A DNA stretch of 64,000 bases, taken from an archaeon (GTDB lineage Archaea > Nanobdellota > Nanobdellia > Woesearchaeales > GW2011-AR9). The notes under the pieces were generated by a model. That model saw only the letters and a program-made list of their open reading frames with translations, was not told where the DNA came from and did not search any database. Numbering within the stretch: the stretch's first letter is position 1; every line of letters starts with the position of its first letter. The translations under genes and the position numbers were made by a program. This document shows positions 9,278 to 17,523 of the stretch, piece by piece. The stretch lies in the NCBI GenBank assembly GCA_030704845.1, contig JAUYKZ010000009.1, positions 124,001 to 188,000 on the forward strand, written 5' to 3'.

Positions 9278-11026
9278 CTAAGATTTCTTGAAAACTAGAA
9301 CTACCACCAATAAACCAAACGTAATTGCCATTATATAAGGGGCCAGAATCCATGCTTTTTTAGAGGTTCCTTGATATACTAAAATACCTTTACCTTCCCT
9401 GCTGGAAATCAAGTTCGAGTGAGATATATCTCCCTTTTCTGCAGTAGATTCTAAAGAAATAGACTGATTATTTTTTTCATTTTTTACATAGATTTTTCCA
9501 GTTAATTCTTTCAAAGTTTTCTGGTCATCTTTTTGAATTTTTACTTTAATGTTATATTCTCCTTCGTCCATCTCAGTATCAAGAGGAAGAAAAAACTCAA
9601 TTACTTCTGAATTTTTACCATCTATCATAATTTTCTGAAGATTATCTTCTCGTTCTTTTTGTGAATCACTACAAGAATAACATTTATTGCCTTTGTAAAG
9701 ATAACTCCAAGCTTCATAATCGTGAGAAGTTTCATCAGAAAAAATTACTGGAATTGTTATAACATCTCCCGATGATGCACTAGACGAGAAATCTCCAAAA
9801 GAAAATTCAGGGATGGCCGTTTCCGTTTCGAATTCTTTCCGGATTTTGTTTAATTCTGAGAGATAATTCTTACATACCTCCGAATCGACATCTTCAACTT
9901 CGATTCCTTTTTCTTCACGAATACCAAAAGCTTCCACAATTAAAGTAGCTGGACCATCGTCGATTTTTTGATTACAGTTTGGAATTAATTGTAAAGGAAT
10001 TGTTAAGGGATATTCTTGATATTTTTCTTCAATGCTTAACTTAGTTGTTTTGCTAATTTTTTCTCCGCCTTTCTCTACCCAAACTTGTACAGATTGCTGA
10101 GTCTCATCGCCTTTGTAAACACTAACCTTGGCAGTAAATTGATCTCCCCATTCTGCAGTTTTATCATTACCCAGATAAATATTATCGATAGTTATCCATG
10201 AATCGTTAACTTTATACCTGGGATTTATAGCAATGAGTGTGGTGATGTCATTGTTGGTAATCGCATCATCCTCACAAGACAAATTCTCAATCCAGAAATG
10301 AAGCTGATAAATTCCTTCCTGCAAAGATGGAGAATATTCTTTCGTTCTTTTGTTAGCAATAGATTGGTTTGTCCAAGGTTTGTATTCAGTAATGATATCT
10401 CCGTTGAAATCTTCAATAGTTCCGCGGACAGTAATTTCCTGAGCCGGACCAAGAATTCTTTCAGTCTTGATAGTAAATTTTGCCGACACCGTTTCTTTAT
10501 TAAACAATGAATTATTTTTCTCAATTGAAAGTTTCCAATCACAAAAACCAGTATAAACATTTTCTTTACCTGGAGTTGGAACCGTCTTAAACCATTCACC
10601 ATTTATTTTACTAAAACTTACTCCTTCATCCGCGTCAGAAAATTTAACTTCATCAATCAATGATGATGCATTGAACGGATATCCAACAGCTAAACGGACC
10701 TCTTCAATTGTTTTGACTAAATTAAAATCACTATCACCATTACGATAAATTGTGGCGTAACAACCATTACATAGGTCTAAAGATTGAGTTGTTGTTTCCG
10801 TGATATATAATTCGTGATCATTTTCATCATCATAAAACACTAACCCTTGTAAAGAAACAGTTTTTGGCCCATTGTTATAAATCTCGATCCATTCTCCCAG
10901 AGGTTTTATTGCAGCGTCATCACCAGAAGGATCAGCCATAATCTCAGTAATTTCTAAATCTGCAAAAGTTGAGAATAGTAAGAAAAAAATGATTAATCCA
11001 TATATTATGCTCTTTCCACCACCCAT
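9278..11026 (-). CDS. Secreted lamin-tail-domain surface protein with C-terminal membrane anchor
   Basis: The 582-aa protein has an N-terminal signal peptide (KSIIYGLIIFFLLFSTFA). A lamin-tail domain follows at about 24-130 (LEITEIMADPSG...GEWIEIYNNGPKTVSLQGL). Beta-rich, CARDB-like modules make up the middle, and a C-terminal transmembrane helix (ILAPYIMAITFGLLVVVLVF) ends in KKS. A CYSCS motif and other cysteines suggest disulfides outside the cell. Such archaeal proteins are displayed on the envelope; the ligand is unknown. It diverges from the coiled-coil cluster at 11115. Confidence 0.75.
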   Translation of the reverse strand: MGGGKSIIYGLIIFFLLFSTFADLEITEIMADPSGDDAAIKPLGEWIEIYNNGPKTVSLQGLVFYDDENDHELYITETTTQSLDLCNGCYATIYRNGDSDFNLVKTIEEVRLAVGYPFNASSLIDEVKFSDADEGVSFSKINGEWFKTVPTPGKENVYTGFCDWKLSIEKNNSLFNKETVSAKFTIKTERILGPAQEITVRGTIEDFNGDIITEYKPWTNQSIANKRTKEYSPSLQEGIYQLHFWIENLSCEDDAITNNDITTLIAINPRYKVNDSWITIDNIYLGNDKTAEWGDQFTAKVSVYKGDETQQSVQVWVEKGGEKISKTTKLSIEEKYQEYPLTIPLQLIPNCNQKIDDGPATLIVEAFGIREEKGIEVEDVDSEVCKNYLSELNKIRKEFETETAIPEFSFGDFSSSASSGDVITIPVIFSDETSHDYEAWSYLYKGNKCYSCSDSQKEREDNLQKIMIDGKNSEVIEFFLPLDTEMDEGEYNIKVKIQKDDQKTLKELTGKIYVKNEKNNQSISLESTAEKGDISHSNLISSREGKGILVYQGTSKKAWILAPYIMAITFGLLVVVLVFKKS

Positions 11027-11114
11027 TTTTAGAAAAAAATAGAAGTCATTGATAAGTTTTACTATTATTGAATACTAAAGAAAGTTTTTAAACAAAAATT
11101 GCTATTAAGAGTGT

Positions 11115-11660
11115 ATGGGATGGTTATTTGGAAAAAGAAAAGAACCGAGAGTGCCGCTTCCTGAAGCTCATGAAGTAGATGATAGTTCTTTAAGATTTCC
11201 AAGTTCTTCTTCTAAAAGGGTTATAGAACCAAGAAAAATTAAAGAAGCAGTGGGTTTTGAGAAACCGTTAGCTCCTCCTGAAATGCCAATGGAATTTGAA
11301 CCAGTAATAGAAAAACCGAGAATGCCACCACCATTGCCAAAAGTGAGACCAGCTCGACCTACTTTTGCAGAACTCCCTACAATTACTCCAGTTGATAGAG
11401 ATTTTAGAGATATTCCTTCCTTGCCAGTCCCAGTTCAGGTACATCAAGGTGGCGAACATTTCGTTAAAGTAGAAACGTATCAACATTTATTAGGAAAATT
11501 AGAATCTGTACATAGTAACATTGTCGAATTAGACCATATTAGTAAGAAACTAGAACGTTCAGAATATCACGAAGAAGAAAATTTTGATAAAATGAAAAAA
11601 GCAGTAAGATCTTTACATGACAAACTACTTCGTGTAGACAAATTATTATTTAAAGGATAA
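11115..11660 (+). CDS. Coiled-coil protein 1 (Pro-rich N-terminus)
   Basis: The 181-aa protein begins with a basic stretch (MGWLFGKRKEPR). A Pro-rich, probably disordered region of about 100 residues follows, then a coiled coil of about 65 residues starting FVKVETYQHLLGKLESV. The next gene begins its own helical region with the very similar FVKIEEYNEVL, so the two look like paralogues. No known function is recognised. It is the first gene of a tight three-gene set. Confidence 0.6.
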   Translation: MGWLFGKRKEPRVPLPEAHEVDDSSLRFPSSSSKRVIEPRKIKEAVGFEKPLAPPEMPMEFEPVIEKPRMPPPLPKVRPARPTFAELPTITPVDRDFRDIPSLPVPVQVHQGGEHFVKVETYQHLLGKLESVHSNIVELDHISKKLERSEYHEEENFDKMKKAVRSLHDKLLRVDKLLFKG

Positions 11661-11670
11661 GGTGAGACCC

Positions 11671-11898
11671 ATGGAAAAAATGCCCGTATTTGTAAAAATA
11701 GAAGAATACAATGAAGTTCTTAATTTAATGAGAACAATCCGGAAAAAATTAGATGAAGCTAAAGGGACTCTCTTAAAGATTCATGATTTAAAAAATGAAG
11801 AAGATCATCAACTAGAGATGTGGCAAAACACTTTAGCTGAAGTTGAAAAGAAAATTGATTTCGTAGATCACTCATTAAATGAGCCGCAACATTTCTAA
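11671..11898 (+). CDS. Coiled-coil protein 2, 75 aa
   Basis: The track starts at a GTG (11662); the ATG at 11671 (MEKMPVFVKIEEY) is preferred. Nearly the whole protein is a predicted coiled coil with heptad-like Leu/Ile spacing. Its N-terminus resembles the helical half of coiled-coil protein 1 (FVKIEEY against FVKVETY). It sits between proteins 1 and 3 with no room for separate promoters, which implies one transcript and possibly a hetero-oligomer. Confidence 0.6.
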   Translation: MEKMPVFVKIEEYNEVLNLMRTIRKKLDEAKGTLLKIHDLKNEEDHQLEMWQNTLAEVEKKIDFVDHSLNEPQHF

Positions 11899-11899
11899 A

Positions 11900-12379
11900 A
11901 TGCCAGCAAAAACTCCGCTAACAGCGATAATGGAACAGAAACCGCGCAAGACCGCGAAGAAGAAGACTGCTAAAAAGTCTTCTCAGCATGCGCAGCGAAA
12001 GCCAGAATATATGGTCCATGTTCCAGAACCAATGATGATGCGGAAAGATTTATTGGAAGCATTAAGAGAAATTATTATTTTCATGCAAGGGTATGATAAA
12101 TTTAAAAGAGTTCAAGGGGAGAAAATTGCTCTCTTCAAGAAATTACGTTCTCAAGTAAGAGAATTAAATTCTTTAGTAGATGGAAAAATGAAAAAACTTT
12201 TCCCGAAAGGAAGTCTTCCATCAATTATGAAACAGGAAAATGTTACACCAAAATTAGAGATGCCTATTGCTGTTTCTAAACCGCAACCAGCTCCAGTTCA
12301 ACCAAAACAACGTAATGAATTAGATGAATTGGAATTCCAATTGAAAGATATCGAGAATCAGTTGCATGGATTGAGATAG
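11900..12379 (+). CDS. Coiled-coil protein 3 (Lys-rich N-terminus)
   Basis: Two starts are possible: ATG 11879, overlapping the previous gene, or ATG 11900 immediately after its stop; I give the second. The 159-aa product has a Lys/Ala-rich basic N-terminus (KPRKTAKKKTAKKSSQ), a central helical region (LLEALREIIIFMQGYDKFKRV) and a second C-terminal coiled coil (NELDELEFQLKDIENQL). The basic segment could bind nucleic acid or membrane. No family is recognised. Confidence 0.55.
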   Translation: MPAKTPLTAIMEQKPRKTAKKKTAKKSSQHAQRKPEYMVHVPEPMMMRKDLLEALREIIIFMQGYDKFKRVQGEKIALFKKLRSQVRELNSLVDGKMKKLFPKGSLPSIMKQENVTPKLEMPIAVSKPQPAPVQPKQRNELDELEFQLKDIENQLHGLR

Positions 12380-12416
12380 ATTGATTCTTTAAGAGTGGTT
12401 ATTATTCTCACACAAC

Positions 12417-12426
12417 TTTTATAAAA
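12417..12426 (+). promoter_or_regulatory. TATA box of tRNA-Leu
   Basis: The sequence ttttataaaa lies 24-33 nt before the first tRNA base (12450), which fits transcription starting at or very near the mature 5' end. Confidence 0.7.
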
Positions 12427-12449
12427 CAGAGCCAATCATAACACAACAA

Positions 12450-12568
12450 GTGCGCGTGCCGGAGTGGTCAAACGGGATAGACTCAAGGCATATGAGTGTG
12501 ATAACCAAACTCGTTGTAAGTCATCTATTGGCTTAGTGCCTACGCAGGTTCGAGCCCTGCCGCGCACA
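12450..12568 (+). tRNA. tRNA-Leu (CAA) with a 35-nt intron
   Basis: A perfect 7-bp acceptor stem is formed by gtgcgcg and cgcgcac, with discriminator A and no encoded CCA. The D-stem is CCG/CGG. The anticodon stem ATAGA/TCTAT encloses C-T-CAA-G, giving anticodon CAA at 12484-12486. A class II variable arm (GGC TTAGT GCC) and a T-arm GCAGG TTCGAGC CCTGC confirm leucine. The stem only closes if 12488-12522 is removed, i.e. a canonical 37/38 intron. The flanking pairing is a relaxed bulge-helix-bulge with one mismatch. The ORF starting at 12464 in the track runs through this gene and is an artefact there. Confidence 0.93.
12488..12522 (+). other. tRNA-Leu intron (position 37/38)
   Basis: These 35 nt separate G37 from A38 of the anticodon loop. 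The 5' cut lies in the AG|G bulge and the 3' cut in TC|A. The 4-bp central helix (CTCA against TAAG) contains a C-A mismatch, so the motif is relaxed relative to canonical BHB. Boundaries are inferred from tRNA folding. Confidence 0.75.
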
Positions 12569-12625
12569 CTTTTTTATTTTCCTCAAACCAGAGTCTTTTT
12601 AAATCCCTACGTCTTTCTTTTCCTC

Positions 12626-13957
12626 ATGCCAATTGAAGTATGCTGCATTGGGGGTTTCTCAAAAACCGAAGGCAATTCTGTTGCTATTAAAGTTGATGAT
12701 GAAGTAATTCTCCTAGATATGGGGCTAAGTATGGAAGATTATATTCGTTATACCGAAGACCGAGAAGATGTCAGCTCCAAAACTTATGCTCAATTGCTAA
12801 GAGTAAATGCAGTTCCAAATTATAATTTTATTAAAGAGTGGCATAGTAAAGTCAAAGCGATTGTTCCAAGCCATGGACATCTTGATCACGTTGGAGCTAT
12901 ACCCTTCGCAGCTTCATTGTTTCCAACAGCACCAGTGATTTCAACCCCTTATTCGATTGAAATTCTAAAAAGTATTCTCTGGGATGAACATATCACCCTA
13001 CCAAACAAATTAATAACTTTGAATCTTAATTCCTCAATCAAATTATCTGATAAAATTACGATTGAATTTGTAAATGTAACCCATTCTATTCCTCATACTG
13101 CGATTGTAGTTCTTCATACACCTTACGGAAAAGTAATGTACGCTAACGATTATAAATTTGATCGCCAACCAGTTATCGGGAAAAAACCTAATTTTGAACG
13201 ATTAAAAGAATTAGGAGATGAAGGTATAAAACTTCTTATTGTGAATTGTTTATATGCCCATGAACATAAAAAGACGCCTTCAGAATCTGTCGCTAAACAA
13301 ATGTTGAAAGATGTTATGTTAGGTGTTCAAAGTGAAAAGAAAGCAATGGTTGTAACAACCTTCTCTTCCCATATTGCAAGATTAAAAAGTATCATCGAAA
13401 TGGGTAAAAAATTAGATCGGAAAATTGTTTTTTTGGGTAGATCTTTAATGAAATATGTGCAAGCAGCAGAAAGAATAAATCTGGTTAATTTCTCTAAAGA
13501 TGTTAAAATTCTACGACACCGTGATCAAATTGATAAGATGTTGAAAAAAATTGAAAAAGAAGGGCGTGACAAATATCTGATTGTTTGTACCGGACATCAA
13601 GGAGAACCACGAGCAGTCTTATCCAGAATCTCTCGAGGAGAATTGGATTTCAAATTTAAAGAAGGAGATATCGTCATTTTCAGCTGTCAAGTTATTCCAG
13701 TAGAGATCAACATTGATAATCGGGAAAAACTAGAAAAAAGTCTTTCAGCAATGAACGTAAGAATTTTTAGAGATGTTCATGTTTCCGGTCACGGAGCATT
13801 GGAGGATCATAGAGATTTATTAGAACTAGTGCGTCCAGAACATATCATTCCAATCCATGCTGAAAATGCAAAAGCTCAAATGTTAGCAGATTTTGCAGCA
13901 GGATTAGGATATAAGAATACCCATGTGATGCAAGATGGGAAGAAAATTAGTTTCTAA
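12626..13957 (+). CDS. rnj: Ribonuclease J, archaeal
   Basis: The track ORF begins inside tRNA-Leu; the ATG at 12626 (MPIEVCCIGGFSKTEGNSV) is the real start and gives 443 aa, the usual aRNase J length. The metallo-beta-lactamase motif SHGHLDHVGAIPF is at about 93-105. A beta-CASP domain follows (VVTTFSSHIARL, TGHQGEPRAVLSRI), and the C-terminal HVSGHGALEDH and IPIHAE motifs complete the metal site. Archaeal RNase J is a 5'-3' exonuclease in RNA processing and turnover. It starts 58 nt after the tRNA, so read-through from the tRNA promoter is possible. Confidence 0.93.
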   Translation: MPIEVCCIGGFSKTEGNSVAIKVDDEVILLDMGLSMEDYIRYTEDREDVSSKTYAQLLRVNAVPNYNFIKEWHSKVKAIVPSHGHLDHVGAIPFAASLFPTAPVISTPYSIEILKSILWDEHITLPNKLITLNLNSSIKLSDKITIEFVNVTHSIPHTAIVVLHTPYGKVMYANDYKFDRQPVIGKKPNFERLKELGDEGIKLLIVNCLYAHEHKKTPSESVAKQMLKDVMLGVQSEKKAMVVTTFSSHIARLKSIIEMGKKLDRKIVFLGRSLMKYVQAAERINLVNFSKDVKILRHRDQIDKMLKKIEKEGRDKYLIVCTGHQGEPRAVLSRISRGELDFKFKEGDIVIFSCQVIPVEINIDNREKLEKSLSAMNVRIFRDVHVSGHGALEDHRDLLELVRPEHIIPIHAENAKAQMLADFAAGLGYKNTHVMQDGKKISF

Positions 13958-14024
13958 AAAGATAACTTCATTACAACAAACTTTATAAACAGCCCATTGT
14001 TGTCAGCTTCTGAGGGTGGCGTAA

Positions 14025-14771
14025 ATGAAGTTAGTATTGGCTGAACCAAAATATTTTAAAGATAGCATTGGGATTATTTCAGATTTAGTTTCTGAAGCTA
14101 AATTTAAAGCTACTAAAGATGGTCTAGAGCTAGTCGCTATGGACCCAGCTAACGTAGCGATGGTTATTTTCAAATTATTAAGTAGTTCTTTTACGGAATA
14201 TACCACAACCGGTACGGAAGAGGTTTCAATAAATCTTAACAATCTTAAACAAATTCTTAGACGAGCAAAAAGTGATGACATGTTGAGTTTAGAAACAACT
14301 GAAGATAATAAATTAAAAATTCAATTGAAAAGTAACACTACTCGGTCGTTCTCAATTCCAACTCTTGATCTGGATGATAAAGAACAAAGAGTTCCAGATT
14401 TGAGTTTTCCAATTGTCATACATACTAATTCAAGTATTCTTCAGGAAGCTATCGAAGATGTTAGCGTAGTAGCCGAATCAGTTACATTCCTTGGAGAAAA
14501 AAATCAATTGTCTGTAAAAGCTGAAGGAGATCTTTCCAAAGCTTTCATTGAAATACGAGCAGATGATAATACTATCGTGAAAAGTAGTAGCGACGAGAAA
14601 TTTAAAGCAAAATATTCTCTTGAATATCTCCGTAAAATGATCTCAGGTGGAAAATTAACTGATAATGTGAGTATTCATTTCAATACAGATTACCCAATGA
14701 AAATTGAATATAAGGTCACAGATAGATTATTGTTAAGCTTTATTCTTGCTCCAAGAGTGGATAATGATTAG
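14025..14771 (+). CDS. pcn: DNA polymerase sliding clamp PCNA
   Basis: The 248-aa protein has the two-fold clamp topology, with the typical opening (AEPKYFKDSIGIISDLVSEAKFKATKDGLELVAMDPANVAMV) and the C-terminal segment MKIEYKVTDRLLLSFILAPRV. It forms a trimeric ring that tethers PolD, ligase and nucleases to DNA. One copy is seen here, so a homotrimer is likely. A TATA sequence ctttataaac (13981-13990) and a possible ggtggcg ribosome-binding site precede the ATG. The rest of the replication machinery is about 20 kb away at 35.5-47 kb. Confidence 0.97.
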   Translation: MKLVLAEPKYFKDSIGIISDLVSEAKFKATKDGLELVAMDPANVAMVIFKLLSSSFTEYTTTGTEEVSINLNNLKQILRRAKSDDMLSLETTEDNKLKIQLKSNTTRSFSIPTLDLDDKEQRVPDLSFPIVIHTNSSILQEAIEDVSVVAESVTFLGEKNQLSVKAEGDLSKAFIEIRADDNTIVKSSSDEKFKAKYSLEYLRKMISGGKLTDNVSIHFNTDYPMKIEYKVTDRLLLSFILAPRVDND

Positions 14772-14815
14772 TTTTCTTCGTTAACTTTTTAAAGTGCCTA
14801 TAAGTTTTAGTTATT

Positions 14816-15817
14816 ATGGATACCCTACTTATTGAAAAAGCTGAGAAAGTACATCAAAGTAATTTTAAATCAACAGTTCTTTTCGAAAGAGCAATATTTT
14901 TTAGTTGGGGTTGTTCGATTGGTGATTGTACTTTTTGTTACATGAGTACTCAGCCAAAAGAAAAAATTGTTAAAGAAACTAAACGAAGTGATGCTTCACT
15001 TCTAGCAGAATTTATCCTTGCTAAACAATTAGGATGGGATATTGGTTTTTTTACGGGAGGTATCGGTATTTTTACCCCTTTAGAACTTGAAGAACTGTTG
15101 AAAAAAATAATTGTAATCACCGAAGAAAAAATTTGGTTATCTGTTGGACCAATAACTAAACCATTACTAATTAAATATTCGCCTTACATTCGCGGAATTG
15201 TCGGGTCTACAGAAACGATTAATCCGGAATTGCATCAAGTGGTTTGTCCATCTAAGCCCCTAGCTCCTTACGAAAGAATGTTTGAATCTGCTGAAGAATT
15301 AGGATTAGAGAAAGCAATGACCTTTATCGTAGGAATGGGAGAAACAAGAGATGATTTTTTATTGCTTAAAGAGTTTATCGTGAAATATAAAATTAATAAA
15401 ATTCACGTTTACGGATTGATACCCCAAAAAGGAACTCCGTTTGAAAATGCAAGCAGACCAACAAAAGAAGAACAGGCTTGGTGGATTGCTCAATTAAGAA
15501 TCAATTTCCCTAAATTAGATATTCAATGTGGCATCTGGGAAGATCGAATTGATTACTTATCTTTATTGTTAAAAGCTGGAGCTAATTCCATCTCTAAATT
15601 TAAAGCAACAAAATTGTTTGGCACAGATATCGCTAAACAGATTGAAGAAGAATCAGTTAAAGCTGGAAGAAGTTTCGTTGGGACACTAACTAAAGTGCCG
15701 GATGTTGATTGGAAAGAAATTGTAAGTAATCTGTCTTTCGAACAGGAATTAAAAGATGAAATTTTAGTTAAATTAGGACAATATCTTAAAACAATGAATG
15801 AGAATTCAAATGAGTAA
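14816..15817 (+). CDS. Radical SAM protein with CX4CX2C cluster motif
   Basis: The 333-aa protein has the radical SAM cluster-binding motif as WGCSIGDCTFCYMS, with cysteines 33, 38 and 41. This is CX4CX2C, one residue longer in the first gap than canonical CX3CX2C. The remainder resembles biotin-synthase-like TIM barrels: GGIG near 81, VGSTETINPELHQVV and the late FIVGMGETRDDF and YGLIPQKGTPF motifs. The substrate is unknown. It has its own TATA-like ttttaaag about 30 nt upstream. Alternatives are HcgA/HmdB-like or methyltransferase-like radical SAM proteins, which also use modified spacing. Confidence 0.8.
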   Translation: MDTLLIEKAEKVHQSNFKSTVLFERAIFFSWGCSIGDCTFCYMSTQPKEKIVKETKRSDASLLAEFILAKQLGWDIGFFTGGIGIFTPLELEELLKKIIVITEEKIWLSVGPITKPLLIKYSPYIRGIVGSTETINPELHQVVCPSKPLAPYERMFESAEELGLEKAMTFIVGMGETRDDFLLLKEFIVKYKINKIHVYGLIPQKGTPFENASRPTKEEQAWWIAQLRINFPKLDIQCGIWEDRIDYLSLLLKAGANSISKFKATKLFGTDIAKQIEEESVKAGRSFVGTLTKVPDVDWKEIVSNLSFEQELKDEILVKLGQYLKTMNENSNE

Positions 15818-15820
15818 AGA

Positions 15821-16273
15821 TTACCAATCCTTACAACATTCAATGATTTTTTTGACGACTGATTTGGTTCTGGAATTATTTCTGTAAAAGAACATACATC
15901 CAAAAGATATCCAAAGAATTCCGATAATCAAAATCGCTTCATTTAATCTGGATAATCCTTCCAATATCGAATAAGCAATTATAATAATGGTTAAATAAAA
16001 TGGAAGACGAAAGAGAAGCCACTTCTCTTCAAGATGTTTTTCTGCGACGTATAAAATTCCATGAGCTGAACTTCCCAGAAGCAAAGCCAAGATTATTTTG
16101 TCTTGAAAAAGATTTTCAAATTTTAAGACAATCAAAATTATCCAAGTTAAACTTGCCGCAAAACATAAGGCACAGAACTTTTTTTTTATTTTCTCTGGAA
16201 AAACATTTTTAAAAATTAGAAATAAGATAAATAAACCGATTATTCCCAGAATGACAAGTGTTACTTCATTCAT
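15821..16273 (-). CDS. Four-helix membrane protein, 150 aa
   Basis: About four transmembrane helices are visible (VILGIIGLFILFLIF, FAASLTWIILIVL, FYLTIIIIAYSIL, AILIIGILWISFGCMFFY). The protein ends with a short basic/Cys tail (KKIIECCKDW) that would face the cytoplasm if the N-terminus is outside. The start is 1 nt after the end of the next upstream gene, so it is the last gene of the envelope metal/thiol operon beginning at 18159. No family is recognised. Confidence 0.6.
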   Translation of the reverse strand: MNEVTLVILGIIGLFILFLIFKNVFPEKIKKKFCALCFAASLTWIILIVLKFENLFQDKIILALLLGSSAHGILYVAEKHLEEKWLLFRLPFYLTIIIIAYSILEGLSRLNEAILIIGILWISFGCMFFYRNNSRTKSVVKKIIECCKDW

Positions 16274-16274
16274 T

Positions 16275-16799
16275 CTAAAACGTCACCTGAATTAATATGC
16301 TAGCAATCAGAAGTAGTCCCAGAGTTATCATCACACCTTGAAAAGGGAATACTCTTCCCCCTTCCCTCATAGAACTTAATTTCCGGCTAAGCCAGGGAGC
16401 AATCGATACCAATAACCCGCCCAGGATACTTCCTATCAAAGAAAGATTTAACAAATAAATTAATCCATATTCCCCAAGAAAAGAAAAATAAAGAGGGTAA
16501 GGTTTACTTTCCAATACCGGAAGAATTGGTAACACAGTTAAAACAAAAGAACCAATCACGATTAACGATTTTTGGAACGGAATACGGTGTTTCTTAAACC
16601 AACGCCAATTTGACATCCACCATCCAGTTGAAACTGCAAAGGCACCAATGAAAAGGCTGACAGCTGCGGGATGAATTCCCAAATATACCGCCCCGCCAGC
16701 AGCAATGGCCGCCCCCGCTGTACACAAGGGACAATGAGCTTGAACTCCCCTTAATAAAAAAAGAAATGAAACAAAAGGAATCAATTTTTTCTTGTTCAT
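16275..16799 (-). CDS. CxxC membrane protein in the metal/thiol operon, 174 aa
   Basis: A first hydrophobic segment is followed by AHCPLCTAGAAIAAGGAVYLG, placing a CPLC motif at or just outside the membrane. Three to four more helices follow. The CxxC could bind a metal or act in thiol-disulfide exchange. It lies 9 nt after the DUF411 lipoprotein gene, with a gaggtca ribosome-binding site between them. The cluster of Cys-motif proteins suggests a shared envelope role, but no family function is recognised. Confidence 0.65.
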   Translation of the reverse strand: MNKKKLIPFVSFLFLLRGVQAHCPLCTAGAAIAAGGAVYLGIHPAAVSLFIGAFAVSTGWWMSNWRWFKKHRIPFQKSLIVIGSFVLTVLPILPVLESKPYPLYFSFLGEYGLIYLLNLSLIGSILGGLLVSIAPWLSRKLSSMREGGRVFPFQGVMITLGLLLIASILIQVTF

Positions 16800-16808
16800 T
16801 ATTTGACC

Positions 16809-17279
16809 TCAGATTTCCATGAAATCAGTTACTTGCCCATCATGACCTACAGCATAGATCATCCATTTCTCTTGTTTAGGCCCAGGCATTCCAGGCGAAC
16901 CTGATGGCATTCCAGGGAGAGCAATCCCCGCGATATCTGGTTTTTCTAACAGAAGTTTTTGGATAGCTTCTGCAGGAATATGGCCTTCAACAAAATAATC
17001 CCCAACAATTGTTGTATGACAACTTTGCAATTCTATAGGAATTGCATATTTTTCTTTTATACCATTTAGATCTGGTAAATCGTTAATTTCTACATTAAAC
17101 CCTTTATCGTCCATGTAACGTGAGAATATTCCGCAACAACCACAAGAAGAAGATTTGAAAATAATAGCTTTCTCGCCATTTATTTCATTATTCTTTTCAC
17201 TAGTGCAACTTACTAAAAAGAGAGCACCAATTAAAAATAAAAATAAAATGAAAAATGAAACAGACTTTCTAGTTTTCAT
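16809..17279 (-). CDS. DUF411 metal-binding lipoprotein
   Basis: The 156-aa protein has a lipoprotein-type signal (FLFLIGALFLVSC, Cys25). The DUF411 motifs follow: KSSSCGCCGIF (Cys46, Cys48, Cys49) and SCHTTIVGDYFVEGHIPAEAI, the CHT...EGHxPA signature. DUF411 proteins are found in bacterial and archaeal copper-resistance regions and probably bind Cu or a similar soft metal outside the membrane. A Met/Pro-rich ALPGMPSGSPGMPGP loop near residue 125 adds possible metal ligands. It follows the 79-aa VGGC-tailed gene by 3 nt. Confidence 0.88.
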   Translation of the reverse strand: MKTRKSVSFFILFLFLIGALFLVSCTSEKNNEINGEKAIIFKSSSCGCCGIFSRYMDDKGFNVEINDLPDLNGIKEKYAIPIELQSCHTTIVGDYFVEGHIPAEAIQKLLLEKPDIAGIALPGMPSGSPGMPGPKQEKWMIYAVGHDGQVTDFMEI

Positions 17280-17282
17280 ATT

Positions 17283-17522
17283 TTAACAACCCCCAACCAT
17301 TGCTGGAACCGAACTTTGTACAGTAGCTGATCCGCCACCACTAAGTACCGAACCAAAGAGGTTCTGTTGCAGTGAATTCAAAGCAAACGCCTGTGTTATA
17401 GAAAAAATTAATAAAATCACAGTGATGCCTATTAAGACATATAAAATCGCTGTTTCTTTACTTATCTTTTTTTCTGTATGCCCACTTGTTTTTTCATGGT
17501 GTGTTGTGTGTATTTCTTCCAT
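17283..17522 (-). CDS. Small membrane protein with His-rich head and C-terminal MVGGC
   Basis: The 79-aa protein has a His-rich cytoplasmic head (HTTHHEKTSGH), one transmembrane helix (AILYVLIGITVILLIFSIT), a Gly/Ser linker and the C-terminus AMVGGC. The gene just upstream ends in GMVGGC, so the two neighbours share a five-residue tail with the only external cysteine at the very C-terminus. The reading ggaggatgttaatATG means the upstream tail codons also supply the ribosome-binding site for this gene. Metal relay or lipid/thiol attachment at the terminal Cys is possible. No family is recognised. Confidence 0.65.
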   Translation of the reverse strand: MEEIHTTHHEKTSGHTEKKISKETAILYVLIGITVILLIFSITQAFALNSLQQNLFGSVLSGGGSATVQSSVPAMVGGC

Positions 17523-17523
17523 A

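Noticed and set aside
12464-12625. N-terminal extension of the RNase J ORF in the track
   Set aside because: It runs through the tRNA-Leu gene; the family start matches the ATG at 12626.
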